A stretch of 64,000 bases of DNA from assembly GCA_963717125.1 (NCBI GenBank), contig CAVQVG010000007.1, positions 806,001-870,000 of the forward strand. The letters are read 5' to 3'. The translations under genes and the position numbers were made by a program. Each line of letters starts with the position of its first letter. Positions within the stretch are counted from its first letter, which is position 1. The notes under the pieces are model-generated. The model saw nothing but the letters and a program-made list of their open reading frames with translations. It did not search any database and was not told the origin of the DNA. This stretch comes from RYN-230 sp963717125. Its GTDB lineage: Bacteria; Actinomycetota; Actinomycetes; Streptosporangiales; Streptosporangiaceae. Below, one piece after another: positions 33,197-40,717 of this stretch.

Positions 33197-33592
33197 TCAG
33201 CCCCGGGCTTTGAGCTTGCGCCAGCCGCCGGCCCGGTTGTTGGCGATGATCTGCCGGAACATGGCCGTGAGCGCGGCCACGTTGATGGTCTCGCCCTGGC
33301 GGACGGCCACCGTGCGGGCCGTCTTGTTGTCATGGCCGGCCGTGATGATCCGCTCCGGGTCGGGCACGATGCCGCCGTCGTACAGGAACACGTTCACGTG
33401 GTCCTTGGCCGCCAGCAGCGCGCAGATGTTGCCGTCCAGCACGAAGTACGGCTGCCGGGCGCGCTTGATCGTCTCGGTGACCTCCGGGTCGGCCGCGTGC
33501 ACCAGGTTGCGGACCTGCTGGCAGATGGTCTGCTGCCAGCCGGGCAGCGCGCCGATGTAGGTGTCCACGCGCGGGTCAGTCTGATACGGCAT
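33197..33592 (-). CDS. DUF1801 protein
   Basis: 131 residues. VDTYIGALPGWQQTICQQVRNLVHAAD opens the family, then ETIKRARQPYFVLDGNICAL and KDHVNVFLYDGGIV. The YdhG/DUF1801 fold is a small alpha/beta domain without a defined reaction. Its ATG (33592) overlaps the end of the TetR gene (33576) by 17 bases, so translation is likely coupled. Confidence 0.9.
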   Translation of the reverse strand: MPYQTDPRVDTYIGALPGWQQTICQQVRNLVHAADPEVTETIKRARQPYFVLDGNICALLAAKDHVNVFLYDGGIVPDPERIITAGHDNKTARTVAVRQGETINVAALTAMFRQIIANNRAGGWRKLKARG

Positions 33593-34223
33593 GGTCGTGT
33601 CCCCCGCGCGCGTCGGTCCCGTAGGCAGCGAGAAAAGCCGACACCCCGGCGTCCGCCTGCGCGCCGAGTTCGGCCGCGGTGAACGGCGCGTCGCCGCAGA
33701 ACAGGCTCTTGTCCAGCGCGCGGCCGAGGATCAGGAACGCGAAGTGCGCGGCCGCGGCCGGCGGGTCGCTGATCCGCAGCAGGCCGCGGCCAGCCAGTCG
33801 CTCGAAACACCCAGCCAGGGCGCGCATGGTCTGCTCCGGCGCCCGCTCGTAGTACGCCCGGGCCACCTCGGGCAGGTACGGCGAGGCGCCGATGACCAGC
33901 CGGCGCAGTTGCAGCACCGGCGGCTGGATCACGGTGCTCAGGTAATCCCAGGCGAGCTGACGCAGATCCTCGGTGAGCTGTTCGGTCCCGGCCAGCGCGG
34001 TCAGCCGGGCGCGGAACGGCTCGCCGACCTGGTCCAGGCGGCCGAGCACGATCTCGGTGAACAGCCGCTCCTTGTCGGCGAAGAACCGGTACACGGTCGG
34101 CTTGGACACCGCCGCGGTGGCCGCGATCTGGTCCATGCTCGTGCCCGGGTAGCCGTGCCGGAGAAACAGCGCCGTCGCCGCCTCGACGATCGCGCGCCGC
34201 TTCCGCGCCGAGCGGTCCTCCAT
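33576..34223 (-). CDS. TetR family transcriptional regulator
   Basis: 215 residues from ATG 34223; the GTGs near 34244 are alternatives. The HTH lies at about 7-52 (AIVEAATALFLRHGYPGTSM, IAATAAVSKPTVYRFF) and the C-terminal TetR_C-type domain carries LRRLVIGASPYLPEVARAYYE. A near-perfect palindrome lies 33 bases upstream, between this gene and the divergent DUF1905 gene, and probably binds this protein. Confidence 0.92.
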   Translation of the reverse strand: MEDRSARKRRAIVEAATALFLRHGYPGTSMDQIAATAAVSKPTVYRFFADKERLFTEIVLGRLDQVGEPFRARLTALAGTEQLTEDLRQLAWDYLSTVIQPPVLQLRRLVIGASPYLPEVARAYYERAPEQTMRALAGCFERLAGRGLLRISDPPAAAAHFAFLILGRALDKSLFCGDAPFTAAELGAQADAGVSAFLAAYGTDARGGHDHAVSD

Positions 34224-34255
34224 AACTGGCTGGACGAGTTCCACCACGCTACTGT

Positions 34256-34282
34256 ACCGTGTAGTAGATCGTACTATACGGT
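34256..34282. promoter_or_regulatory. TetR operator candidate
   Basis: ACCGTGTAGTA-GATCG-TACTATACGGT, arms of 11 bases with one mismatch, in an AT-rich stretch between the divergent TetR and DUF1905 genes. This is the size and place expected of a TetR operator. Confidence 0.75.
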
Positions 34283-34320
34283 TTAGTTTAGTAAGATGTT
34301 GAAGAGGAGGAGGAGCAGAG

Positions 34321-34761
34321 ATGCGCTTCCAGGCGGTCATCAGGCTGGACGGCAAGACAGCGACCGGCATCGAGGTCCCGGCCGACGTGATGGCGGCGCT
34401 CGGGCCGGGCAAACGTCCCCAGGTCCGGGTCACCATCAACGGCTACAGCTATCCCAGCACGGTGGGCTCCATGGGCGGGCGGTCGCTTATCCCGGTCAGC
34501 GCTGAGGTCCGCGGCCAAGCCGGGGTATCAGCGGGCGACGAGGTGGCTGTGGACGTCGTGGCGGACGACACCCCGCGGCAGGTGGAGGTCCCGGCCGATC
34601 TCGCCGCCGCCCTGGACCGGGAGCCCGCCGCCCGGGAGGCGTTCGGCCGGCTGTCGTACAGCGGGACGCAGCGCTACGTGCTGCCCGTCGAGCAGGCCAA
34701 GACCCCGGAGACCAGGCAGCGGCGGATCGACAAGGCGATCACCGACCTGTCCGCCGGCTGA
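34321..34761 (+). CDS. DUF1905 / YdeI-OmpD-associated family protein
   Basis: 146 residues. The first 95 are the DUF1905 beta domain (VTINGYSYPSTVGSMGGRSL, GDEVAVDVVADD) and the last 50 the helical YdeI/OmpD-associated part (REAFGRLSYSGTQRYVLPVE, RQRRIDKAI). Function unknown. A very strong purine-rich ribosome site (GAGGAGGAGGAG) lies 7 bases before the ATG. Likely controlled by the divergent TetR regulator. Confidence 0.9.
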   Translation: MRFQAVIRLDGKTATGIEVPADVMAALGPGKRPQVRVTINGYSYPSTVGSMGGRSLIPVSAEVRGQAGVSAGDEVAVDVVADDTPRQVEVPADLAAALDREPAAREAFGRLSYSGTQRYVLPVEQAKTPETRQRRIDKAITDLSAG

Positions 34762-34762
34762 G

Positions 34763-35131
34763 CTAACCGCCCGGCGGCGGCGTGGCCGGGCGGTCTTTCT
34801 TCGGCAGCTTGCGCAGCACGGTCTCGTAGGACGAGTCCACCGCCTCGAGCACCTCGTCGTCCGGGATCGCGCCGCCGAACTGGAGCGAGTTCCAGCCGGA
34901 GCGGCCGATGTAGGGCAGCACCGACGCGTCGCCGGGGTAACGGACCAGCCACTCGTCGGCCACCGTGCGGTCCGGGCCGCACTTGACGCCCACCGTGCGG
35001 CCCGACTGGTCACCCAGGAACGCGAAGATCTTGCTGCTCACCTTGACCACGACGTCGCCCTCCCAGGGCTCGTCCTGCCACGCACCCGGCTTGGCCAGGC
35101 AGTAGGCCAGCAGTTCCGCTCGGGTCAGCAC
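34763..35131 (-). CDS. MmcQ/YjbR family protein
   Basis: 122 residues. ELLAYCLAKPGAWQDEPWEG opens the family, then VKVSSKIFAFLG and WNSLQFGGAIPDDEVLEAVDSSY close it. A CyaY-like fold; DNA binding has been proposed for the family. It starts 9 bases after the acylphosphatase stop in transcript order and ends 1 base from the convergent DUF1905 gene. Confidence 0.92.
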   Translation of the reverse strand: MLTRAELLAYCLAKPGAWQDEPWEGDVVVKVSSKIFAFLGDQSGRTVGVKCGPDRTVADEWLVRYPGDASVLPYIGRSGWNSLQFGGAIPDDEVLEAVDSSYETVLRKLPKKDRPATPPPGG

Positions 35132-35140
35132 GGTCTCCTC

Positions 35141-35407
35141 CTACCTGATCTGGAACGCGCCGAGTCCCTCGGGCGGCTCGGTCTGTACCGCCACGTCCGC
35201 CACCACGGCCGCGCGCGGGCCCTGCCGGGCCCAGTCCACCAGGTGCTGGACGTCGCCGGCCGGGCCCTCGAAAACCGCCTCGACCCGGCCGTCGGGCAGG
35301 TTCCGCACCCAGCCGCGTATGCCGCGCTCGACGGCCAGCCGCCAGCAGGTGTCCCGGAAGTACACCCCCTGGACCCGGCCTGACACCAGCACCCGGTAAC
35401 GGACCAC
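35141..35407 (-). CDS. acyP: acylphosphatase
   Basis: 88 residues. VSGRVQGVYFRDTCWRLA at 8-25 has the phosphate-binding arginine, and GWVRNLPDGRVEAVFEGP at 32-49 has the catalytic asparagine. It hydrolyses acyl phosphates. GTG start at 35407. Upstream of the MmcQ/YjbR gene on the same strand. Confidence 0.95.
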   Translation of the reverse strand: MVRYRVLVSGRVQGVYFRDTCWRLAVERGIRGWVRNLPDGRVEAVFEGPAGDVQHLVDWARQGPRAAVVADVAVQTEPPEGLGAFQIR

Positions 35408-35416
35408 AGCCAGACG

Positions 35417-35605
35417 CTACCGGGTGAGCGCGTACACCTGTCCGCCGTTGCTGCCCGCGAACGCGACCCGGCCGGTCACCCAGCCGGCCGCGGATCTTCC
35501 GCCGCCAGTGGCTCCATCGTCCACCTGCCCGCCCGCCCCTGCTGCCCGGGCAGCAGATCCTGGATTTCCCGCCCTCAACACGGGGCCGGCTGCCGGGAAG
35601 TTCAA
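35417..35605 (-). pseudogene. possible end of a PQQ-type beta-propeller gene
   Basis: The last 22 residues of this frame, GWVTGRVAFAGSNGGQVYAL then TR and a stop, look like the final blade of a PQQ/pyrrolo-quinoline-type propeller. The rest of the frame shows nothing. It may be the remnant of a deleted gene; evidence is thin. Confidence 0.3.
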
Positions 35606-35625
35606 CCGGGCGGTGCGAGCTGGCC

Positions 35626-35659
35626 GGGGCCGCCGCGGATCAGCTCCGCGGACGGCCCC
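35626..35659 (-). terminator. strong hairpin downstream of the GH12 gene
   Basis: GGGGCCG + CCGCGGA, loop TCAGC, TCCGCGG, A bulge, CGGCCCC: fourteen pairs with one bulged base. It begins 9 bases after the GH12 stop, so it is very likely the terminator of that gene. Confidence 0.8.
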
Positions 35660-35667
35660 GGACCGGG

Positions 35668-36360
35668 TCAGCCGTAGTTGACCGAGTAGCTGTTGACCTG
35701 GAAATTCTCGTTGGTGTTGTTGGTCGAGGTGATCTCCCAGCCGAACTGGACCGTGCTCAGCGTGGCGTTCGTCAGCCAGCCCTCGCTGGACAGCCAGTTG
35801 AAGGTGGCCTTGATGTCTACGCTGCCCGACGTCTCATTGCTGGTCCGCACGAAGGAGAACACCGCGTTCGAGCCGTTGCTGCCGCGGTACACGTTCCAGC
35901 TGCTGCCACCGATCGACACCGTTGTCTGGTAGCTGCCCAGCGGGCCGACGTTCTGGGTGTAGGTCCAGAGCATGATCTCGTCAGCGGAGCCGTTGGCCCA
36001 GATGTCGTACGCGGACTCGAAATCGCCGCCGGATGGCATGCTGTCGCTGAAGCTGCTGGTGACATGACTGAGCGAGCTCAGCGACTCGCCGATGCTCTTG
36101 CTCACGTTGGGGAAGGACTTCACGCCGCCGGTGTTCGGCTGGTCCGACGTGACGCCCCAGTTGCTGTAGGAGTTGGCCCAGATGGTCTGCGGGCCGGCGC
36201 CGCTGCCCCAGACGTCGTTGTACAGCGTGTACCCGCCGTTGGACCAGGAGGCGTACTGGGCAGAGGAGGACCACACGGCGGCCATCGCCGCGTTGGCCCC
36301 GAGGACCAGCACCACCAGGCTGGCCAGCGCGGGCAGGGCTAAACGCATCTTCCTGATCAT
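35668..36360 (-). CDS. secreted glycoside hydrolase family 12 (endoglucanase/xyloglucanase-like)
   Basis: 230 residues from ATG 36360 (GGAGA upstream). Sec signal peptide ends at AAMA, residues 23-26. The GH12 fold is marked by DVWGSGAGPQTIWANS near 49-64, PNTGGVKSFPNV near 75, the nucleophile E128 in DEIMLW, and the acid/base E209 in VQFGWEI. GH12 enzymes cut beta-1,4-glucans or xyloglucan with retention. No carbohydrate-binding module is present. It has its own promoter, a LacI-type operator and a strong terminator, so it is a single-gene unit. Confidence 0.92.
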   Translation of the reverse strand: MIRKMRLALPALASLVVLVLGANAAMAAVWSSSAQYASWSNGGYTLYNDVWGSGAGPQTIWANSYSNWGVTSDQPNTGGVKSFPNVSKSIGESLSSLSHVTSSFSDSMPSGGDFESAYDIWANGSADEIMLWTYTQNVGPLGSYQTTVSIGGSSWNVYRGSNGSNAVFSFVRTSNETSGSVDIKATFNWLSSEGWLTNATLSTVQFGWEITSTNNTNENFQVNSYSVNYG

Positions 36361-36400
36361 GGGCGGGGTCTCCAATCTGGTGCCGGGGATGGGTGTGAGG

Positions 36401-36441
36401 CGAAGCGCTTCGATAATCGCTTTGTTACCAGAATGTGTCAA
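36401..36441 (-). promoter_or_regulatory. GH12 promoter with LacI-type operator
   Basis: On the minus strand TTGACA (36436-36441), 17-base spacer, GATTAT (36413-36418), followed at once by the perfect palindrome CGAAGCGCTTCG (36401-36412), which would cover the transcription start. The palindrome centre AGCGCT is that of LacI-family operators such as CelR/CebR sites (GGGAGCGCTCCC). Confidence 0.8.
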
Positions 36442-36543
36442 GAAGTTACCCAAATACCCAGCTCATCCGCACACCACGCGGCCTACATATGTAGGAATGC
36501 TGACGGCCGGTCAGAGGCGGACAGCCGGGCGGACGTATTTAGT

Positions 36544-36555
36544 CGAAGCGCTTCG
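36544..36555. promoter_or_regulatory. second CGAAGCGCTTCG operator
   Basis: Exact second copy of the palindrome at 36401-36412, 143 bases farther upstream. Two identical sites suggest co-operative binding or DNA looping by a LacI-type tetramer. Confidence 0.65.
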
Positions 36556-36578
36556 CCATCCCGTACCGGCTGGCCGGC

Positions 36579-36690
36579 GTCGCCCTGGCTGGCCCCGGCT
36601 GGCCGCGTCGCCCTGGCTGGCCCCGGCTGGCCGCGTCGCCCTGGCTGGCCCCGGCTGGCCGCGTCGCCCTGGCTGGCCCCGGCTGGCCGG
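36579..36690. repeat. 28-base tandem repeat, four copies
   Basis: Each unit starts GTCGCCCTGGCTGGCC and ends CCGGCTGGCCGC. Four copies, the last differing in its final base, followed by degenerate CTGGCC-rich sequence to about 36760. Lies between the GH12 operator and the MarR-GNAT gene. Confidence 0.9.
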
Positions 36691-36764
36691 GGTGGCCCCG
36701 GCTGATCGGCGTGGCCCTGGTTGGCCTGGGCTGGCCCCGCTGGCCCGGGCTGGCCCGGCGTCAA

Positions 36765-36786
36765 TTCTCTGACTAAGGTCAGAGAA
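36765..36786. promoter_or_regulatory. operator overlapping the MarR-GNAT start
   Basis: TTCTCTGAC-TAAG-GTCAGAGAA, perfect nine-base arms. Its last base is the A of the ATG at 36786, so a bound regulator would block initiation. Most likely the gene's own MarR-type domain recognises it. Confidence 0.65.
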
Positions 36787-37784
36787 TGGATGCCGGCATG
36801 ATTGGTCAGGTGCGGCGGTTCAACCGGACGGTCACGCAACGGATCGGGGCGCTCGATGACGCGTTCCTGTCCCGGGCCGGCCGCTCGGCCAGGCCCGGCT
36901 GCTCTGGGAGATCGGCCCGGACGGCAGCGATGTCCGGCGGCTGCGCGCCCGGCTCGACCTGGACTCCGGCTACCTGAGCCCGGCTACTGCGCTCGCTGGC
37001 CGACGGCGGGCTGATCACGGTAACCCCGAGCGAGGCCGATGGGCGGGTCCGGATGGCCACGCTGACCACCGCGGGCCGGGCCGAGCGAGCGAAACTGGAC
37101 CGGCTGTCCGACGACGCGGCCGGCTCGATTCTCGGCCCGCTCAGCGACCGCCAGCGGGATCGGCTGATCAGGGCGATGGCCGAGGTCGAGCGGCTGCTGA
37201 CGGCGTCGGCCATCCAGCTCACCGGAACCGATCCCCGGCTCCCGGCCGCCCGGACCTGCTTGCGGGCCTACTTCACCGAACTGGCCGGCCGCTTCGACCG
37301 AGGGTTCGACCCGGCGCAGAGCATCTCCGCCGACGACGCGGAGCTGACGCCGCCGGCCGGCCTGCTGCTGGTCGCCTCGCTGCACGGCGAGCCGGTGGGC
37401 TGCGGCGCGGTCAAGCTGCACGGCACCGGCCCGGCCGAGATCAAGCGGATGTGGGTCTCCCCCGCGGTCCGCGGCCTTGGCCTCGGCCGCCGGATCCTGG
37501 CCAGCCTGGAGACGCACGCGGCGGCCGCCGGAGCCAGCGCGTTCCGGCTGGAGACCAACGGCGCGCTCACCGAGGCGATCAGCCTGTACCGGTCAGCCGG
37601 TTACCGCGAGGTGCCCGCGTTCAACGCCGAGCCGTACGCGCACCACTGGTTCGAGAAGCCGAGCCGTGGCCGGTCAGCCGAGATCGGTCCGCGGGTCGAT
37701 GAGCCAGTGGTTGGTCCGGAAGGTGCGGCCAGCGAACAGGGTGTCCACTTCCCCGGCCAGCCGGAAGCCGACCGACCGGCATAG
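36786..37784 (+). pseudogene. MarR-GNAT two-domain regulator/acetyltransferase, frameshifted
   Basis: Family layout: N-terminal MarR winged helix, C-terminal GNAT domain. The opening MIGQVRRFNRTVTQRIGALDD is in frame; near 36874 the text shifts one frame to PLGQARLLWEIGPDGSDVRRL, then near 36980 shifts back to LLRSLADGGLITVTPSEADG and stays in frame to the end. A missing G and an extra C explain both; a TGA (36975) blocks the original frame between them. The GNAT core RMWVSPAVRGLGLGRRILA is intact. The C-terminus runs about 35 residues beyond the usual YAHHWFEK end, antisense to the next gene. Confidence 0.8.
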
Positions 37785-38183
37785 CGCGTTGGACGGCGCG
37801 TTGGTCACCGCGGGGAACGCGTGTACGACTCCCCAGCGTTCCTCGTCCCGGGCTAGCGCCAGCAGCGCCCGGACAGCCTGCTTAGCGACTCCGTGCCCCT
37901 GGAACTCGGGCAGCACCATCCAGCCGATCTCGGATAGCTCCGCTCCCGCGTCCTGATGCGACCACAGCGCGACCGAGCCCGCCACTACGGCGGGCTCGGC
38001 GGGATCAGGGATGATCATCTTGATCAGCGACGTGCCGGCCGCCGCCTCGGCCGTGTCGCGGCGCACCTTGTCCTCGATGCCCTCCCGGGGCTGCGGGCCG
38101 CCAAGTTCGGCCATCATCACCGGGTCACACCGCATCCGGACGTAGGCCGCCACGTCACCCGGGCCGACATCGCGCAGCAGCAT
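37674..38183 (-). CDS. GNAT family N-acetyltransferase
   Basis: 169 residues. SEIGWMVLPEFQGHGVAKQA near 83-102 is the acetyl-CoA loop, and AVTNAPSNALCRSVGFRLAGE near 124-144 the C-terminal signature. This is the RimJ-like branch acting on protein N-termini or small amines; the substrate is unknown. Its last 111 bases overlap the convergent MarR-GNAT reading frame. Confidence 0.9.
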   Translation of the reverse strand: MLLRDVGPGDVAAYVRMRCDPVMMAELGGPQPREGIEDKVRRDTAEAAAGTSLIKMIIPDPAEPAVVAGSVALWSHQDAGAELSEIGWMVLPEFQGHGVAKQAVRALLALARDEERWGVVHAFPAVTNAPSNALCRSVGFRLAGEVDTLFAGRTFRTNHWLIDPRTDLG

Positions 38184-38194
38184 CGCCGACCAGG

Positions 38195-38569
38195 CTAGCC
38201 GTCCTGGTGCACGGACAGTATGTTGCCCGCCGGATCGGTGAACCAGGCGATGAGCGGCCCGTCGCCGCTCCGGTTGATCCCCTTGGCGTCCTGCCCCATG
38301 CCCGGGTACCGGAGGAACTGCACGCCGCGGGCGGTGAGTTCATCGACCGCCTGGTCGATGTCGGCGACCGGGAAGTTGAGGATCGTGTAGCTCGCCGCGA
38401 TGTGATCCGGCTTCGGGTAGACCAGCGTGTCCCGGTCCCCGGCCAGGTGCAGGGTCAGCAGGCCGTTGTGTTCCGAGGTATTGAGGCCGAGGGTGCCGCC
38501 GTAGAAGTCCTGCGCCTTGGCCAGGTCGTCCACGGCGAACCCGCTGTAGGCCTTGGTGTTTGCGAACAT
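38195..38569 (-). CDS. VOC family protein
   Basis: 124 residues. SGFAVDDLAKAQDFYGGTLG near 9-28 and ILNFPVADIDQAVDELTARG near 63-82 are the two half-fold openings, and WFTDPAGNILSVHQDG ends it. Substrate unknown. GAGAGGAG lies 9 bases before the ATG. It precedes the GNAT gene by 11 bases on the same strand. Confidence 0.92.
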   Translation of the reverse strand: MFANTKAYSGFAVDDLAKAQDFYGGTLGLNTSEHNGLLTLHLAGDRDTLVYPKPDHIAASYTILNFPVADIDQAVDELTARGVQFLRYPGMGQDAKGINRSGDGPLIAWFTDPAGNILSVHQDG

Positions 38570-38775
38570 GGGCCGATACTCCTCTCAGGTCTACCGGTAG
38601 AGACGGCTGAGGCGCCCGCGACTCATCGCCCGGCAGGCGGCAGTAGCGTGCCGCGGCTGTCCTGGTCGGACCGGTCAGGCTGGCCACGGGGCATGGATAA
38701 GATCAGGCTGTTCTGGGCGGACGGGCCAGGAAATGTGCCCCTGCTCTCGGTTCGCCGACCGTCCAGAGAGAGGCG

Positions 38776-40020
38776 GTGCGGGCGTTGCACCAGAAAGAAC
38801 GCCGGCCGGCCGGGCTGCTGACCTCACCTGCGCTGACTGAAAAGCTCCGCGACATCCAGTCGATCACGGATGCCGCGCTCTCCGCGCTCGACCCGCAAAC
38901 GCTGCTCGACGTGCTGGTCGAGCGGGTGAAAGAAGCCCTCCAGGCGGACACGGCCGCCGTCCTGCTGCTCGACCGGCCGTCGGGCCAGCTCATCGCGACG
39001 GCGGCCAGCGGGCTGGAGGAAGAGGTCCAGCAGGGTGTCCACATCCCCCTCGGCAAGGGCTTCGCCGGACGGATCGCGGCGCAGGACCAGCCCGTGATCC
39101 TGACCGAAGTGGACCACACGACAGTGGTCAACCCCATCCTGCTGGACAAGGGGATCCAGTCCCTGATGGGCGCCCCGCTGCGGGCCGACGGCGCGGTGAT
39201 CGGCGTGCTGCACGTCGGCACGCTGAGCCCCCGGAGCTTTACCGGTGAAGATGTGGACCTGCTCCAGCTGGCCGCCGACCGGGCCGCGCTGGCGGTGCAG
39301 GCCCTGGCCGCGCGGGCGGACCGGGCCGCCGCGGCCGCGCTGCAGCACAGCCTGCTGCCGTCGGCCCTGCCCGCCGTAGGCGGCCTGGAGATGGCTGGCC
39401 GCTTCGTTCCGGGCAGCGGGAACGTGGGCGGCGACTGGTACGACGTGTTCGCCTTGCCCTCCGGCAGCGTGTGCGCCGTCATCGGTGACGTCACCGGTAC
39501 CGGCCTGAACGCGGCTGTGATCATGGGCCGGATGCGCAGCGCGCTGCGGGCCTACGCGCTGGAGACCGAGGACCCGGCCGACATCCTGCAGCGGCTGAAC
39601 CGCAAGATGGGCCACTTCGAGCCCGACGCGATGGCGACCGTGCTGTGCGCCGTGATCAGCCCGGCGCTGGATGAGATACGCATATCCTGCGCCGGGCACC
39701 TGCCGCCGCTACTCGCCCACCCGGGCCAGCCAGCGGAGCTCGTCAACGTCGCCGCTGATCTGCCTATCGGCCTGGCTACCCCGCGGCCACGGCGGGTAAG
39801 GACCGTGCTCCTCCCGCCGGGCGCTGTGCTGTGCCTGTACACCGACGGGCTGGTCGAGCGGCGCGACCGGCCGCTCGATGACGGCATCGCCCGGCTGAGC
39901 GCGGCCACGGCGGCCATGGACCCGGAGCGGGCGTGCGCGTCGATCATGGCAGCGATGGCCGGCTACGTGACGCACGCCGATGACGTCGCCGTCCTCATGC
40001 TGCGCCGTCAGCCTGCCTGA
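38776..40020 (+). CDS. GAF-SpoIIE protein phosphatase
   Basis: 414 residues, GTG start. GAF domain about 25-180 (GVHIPLGKGFAGRIAAQDQP), then the PP2C/SpoIIE domain about 195-410: LQHSLLPSALPAV, GGDWYDVFAL, VIGDVTGTGLNAA, SCAGHLPPLL, CLYTDGLVERRDRP, HADDVAVLML hold the metal aspartates. RsbU/RsbP-type enzymes dephosphorylate STAS antagonists and so release sigma factors. The STAS protein at 40137-40517 is an obvious candidate target. Confidence 0.93.
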   Translation: MRALHQKERRPAGLLTSPALTEKLRDIQSITDAALSALDPQTLLDVLVERVKEALQADTAAVLLLDRPSGQLIATAASGLEEEVQQGVHIPLGKGFAGRIAAQDQPVILTEVDHTTVVNPILLDKGIQSLMGAPLRADGAVIGVLHVGTLSPRSFTGEDVDLLQLAADRAALAVQALAARADRAAAAALQHSLLPSALPAVGGLEMAGRFVPGSGNVGGDWYDVFALPSGSVCAVIGDVTGTGLNAAVIMGRMRSALRAYALETEDPADILQRLNRKMGHFEPDAMATVLCAVISPALDEIRISCAGHLPPLLAHPGQPAELVNVAADLPIGLATPRPRRVRTVLLPPGAVLCLYTDGLVERRDRPLDDGIARLSAATAAMDPERACASIMAAMAGYVTHADDVAVLMLRRQPA

Positions 40021-40136
40021 CCTTGAACTTCGGCCGGCTCGCTCATGTGTAGCGTCGGCCGTCGCGGGTACCTGCGGCGGCGTGACCCACCCCTGCCATC
40101 AGCGGCCGGCGGCTAGGAGCCGGGCGGCCGGCCAGC

Positions 40137-40517
40137 TCACGGGCTGGGCGCAGACTGGGCCGACCCGTCGCTGTCCTGGCCCGCAGCAAGGGCGCTGGCC
40201 AGGTCCGGGTGGATCTGGACGAGCTCTCCCGCGCCGATGATGGAAAACACCCGGTGCACTCCCGGCGAGCTGATCACCAGCCGCAACTCGCTGCCCTGGG
40301 CAGTGGCCTGCCGGTGGCTGAGCATGATCGCCCGCACCCCGGCCGAATCACAGAACGTCGTCCCCGTCATGTCCACCACGAGCACGGCTGGCTGCTGGCC
40401 CAGCGCGGCCAGCAAACCCGCCTGGACCTCGGCGCCATTGGACATGTCAATTTCTTCGGGCATCGTGATGACTGCGAGCTGCCCGTGCCAGTTCACCGGC
40501 AGATGCCCTGACTTCAC
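40137..40517 (-). CDS. STAS domain anti-sigma factor antagonist
   Basis: 126 residues. AVLVVDMTGTTFCDSAGVRA near 44-63 contains the regulatory serine (DSAG), and LRLVISSPGVHRVFSIIGAG the closing helix. When unphosphorylated it would bind a GHKL anti-sigma kinase. It lies between a SpoIIE phosphatase gene and a hybrid kinase operon, facing both from the opposite strand. Confidence 0.92.
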   Translation of the reverse strand: MKSGHLPVNWHGQLAVITMPEEIDMSNGAEVQAGLLAALGQQPAVLVVDMTGTTFCDSAGVRAIMLSHRQATAQGSELRLVISSPGVHRVFSIIGAGELVQIHPDLASALAAGQDSDGSAQSAPSP

Positions 40518-40717
40518 GATCTATCACCCGCCTGAGCGAGATTGGAAACTGACCCGGCCTGGTCCGGCGGACCAGGCACTTTACACCGATGAGTGGCGCC
40601 GGTGATTATCCTATCGGTGTCCGTCGCGGCGCAAGTCGCAGCCGAGCCGCGCAGCCCGGCCAGCCGGTATGCGGCGGCGGCGCGCGCCGGCGCCGAGGAG
40701 GAGGGGCGGTCGGGCCG

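Noticed and set aside
36579..36690. 28-base repeats considered as a CRISPR array
   Set aside because: Units are directly adjacent with no spacers, and no cas genes are nearby.
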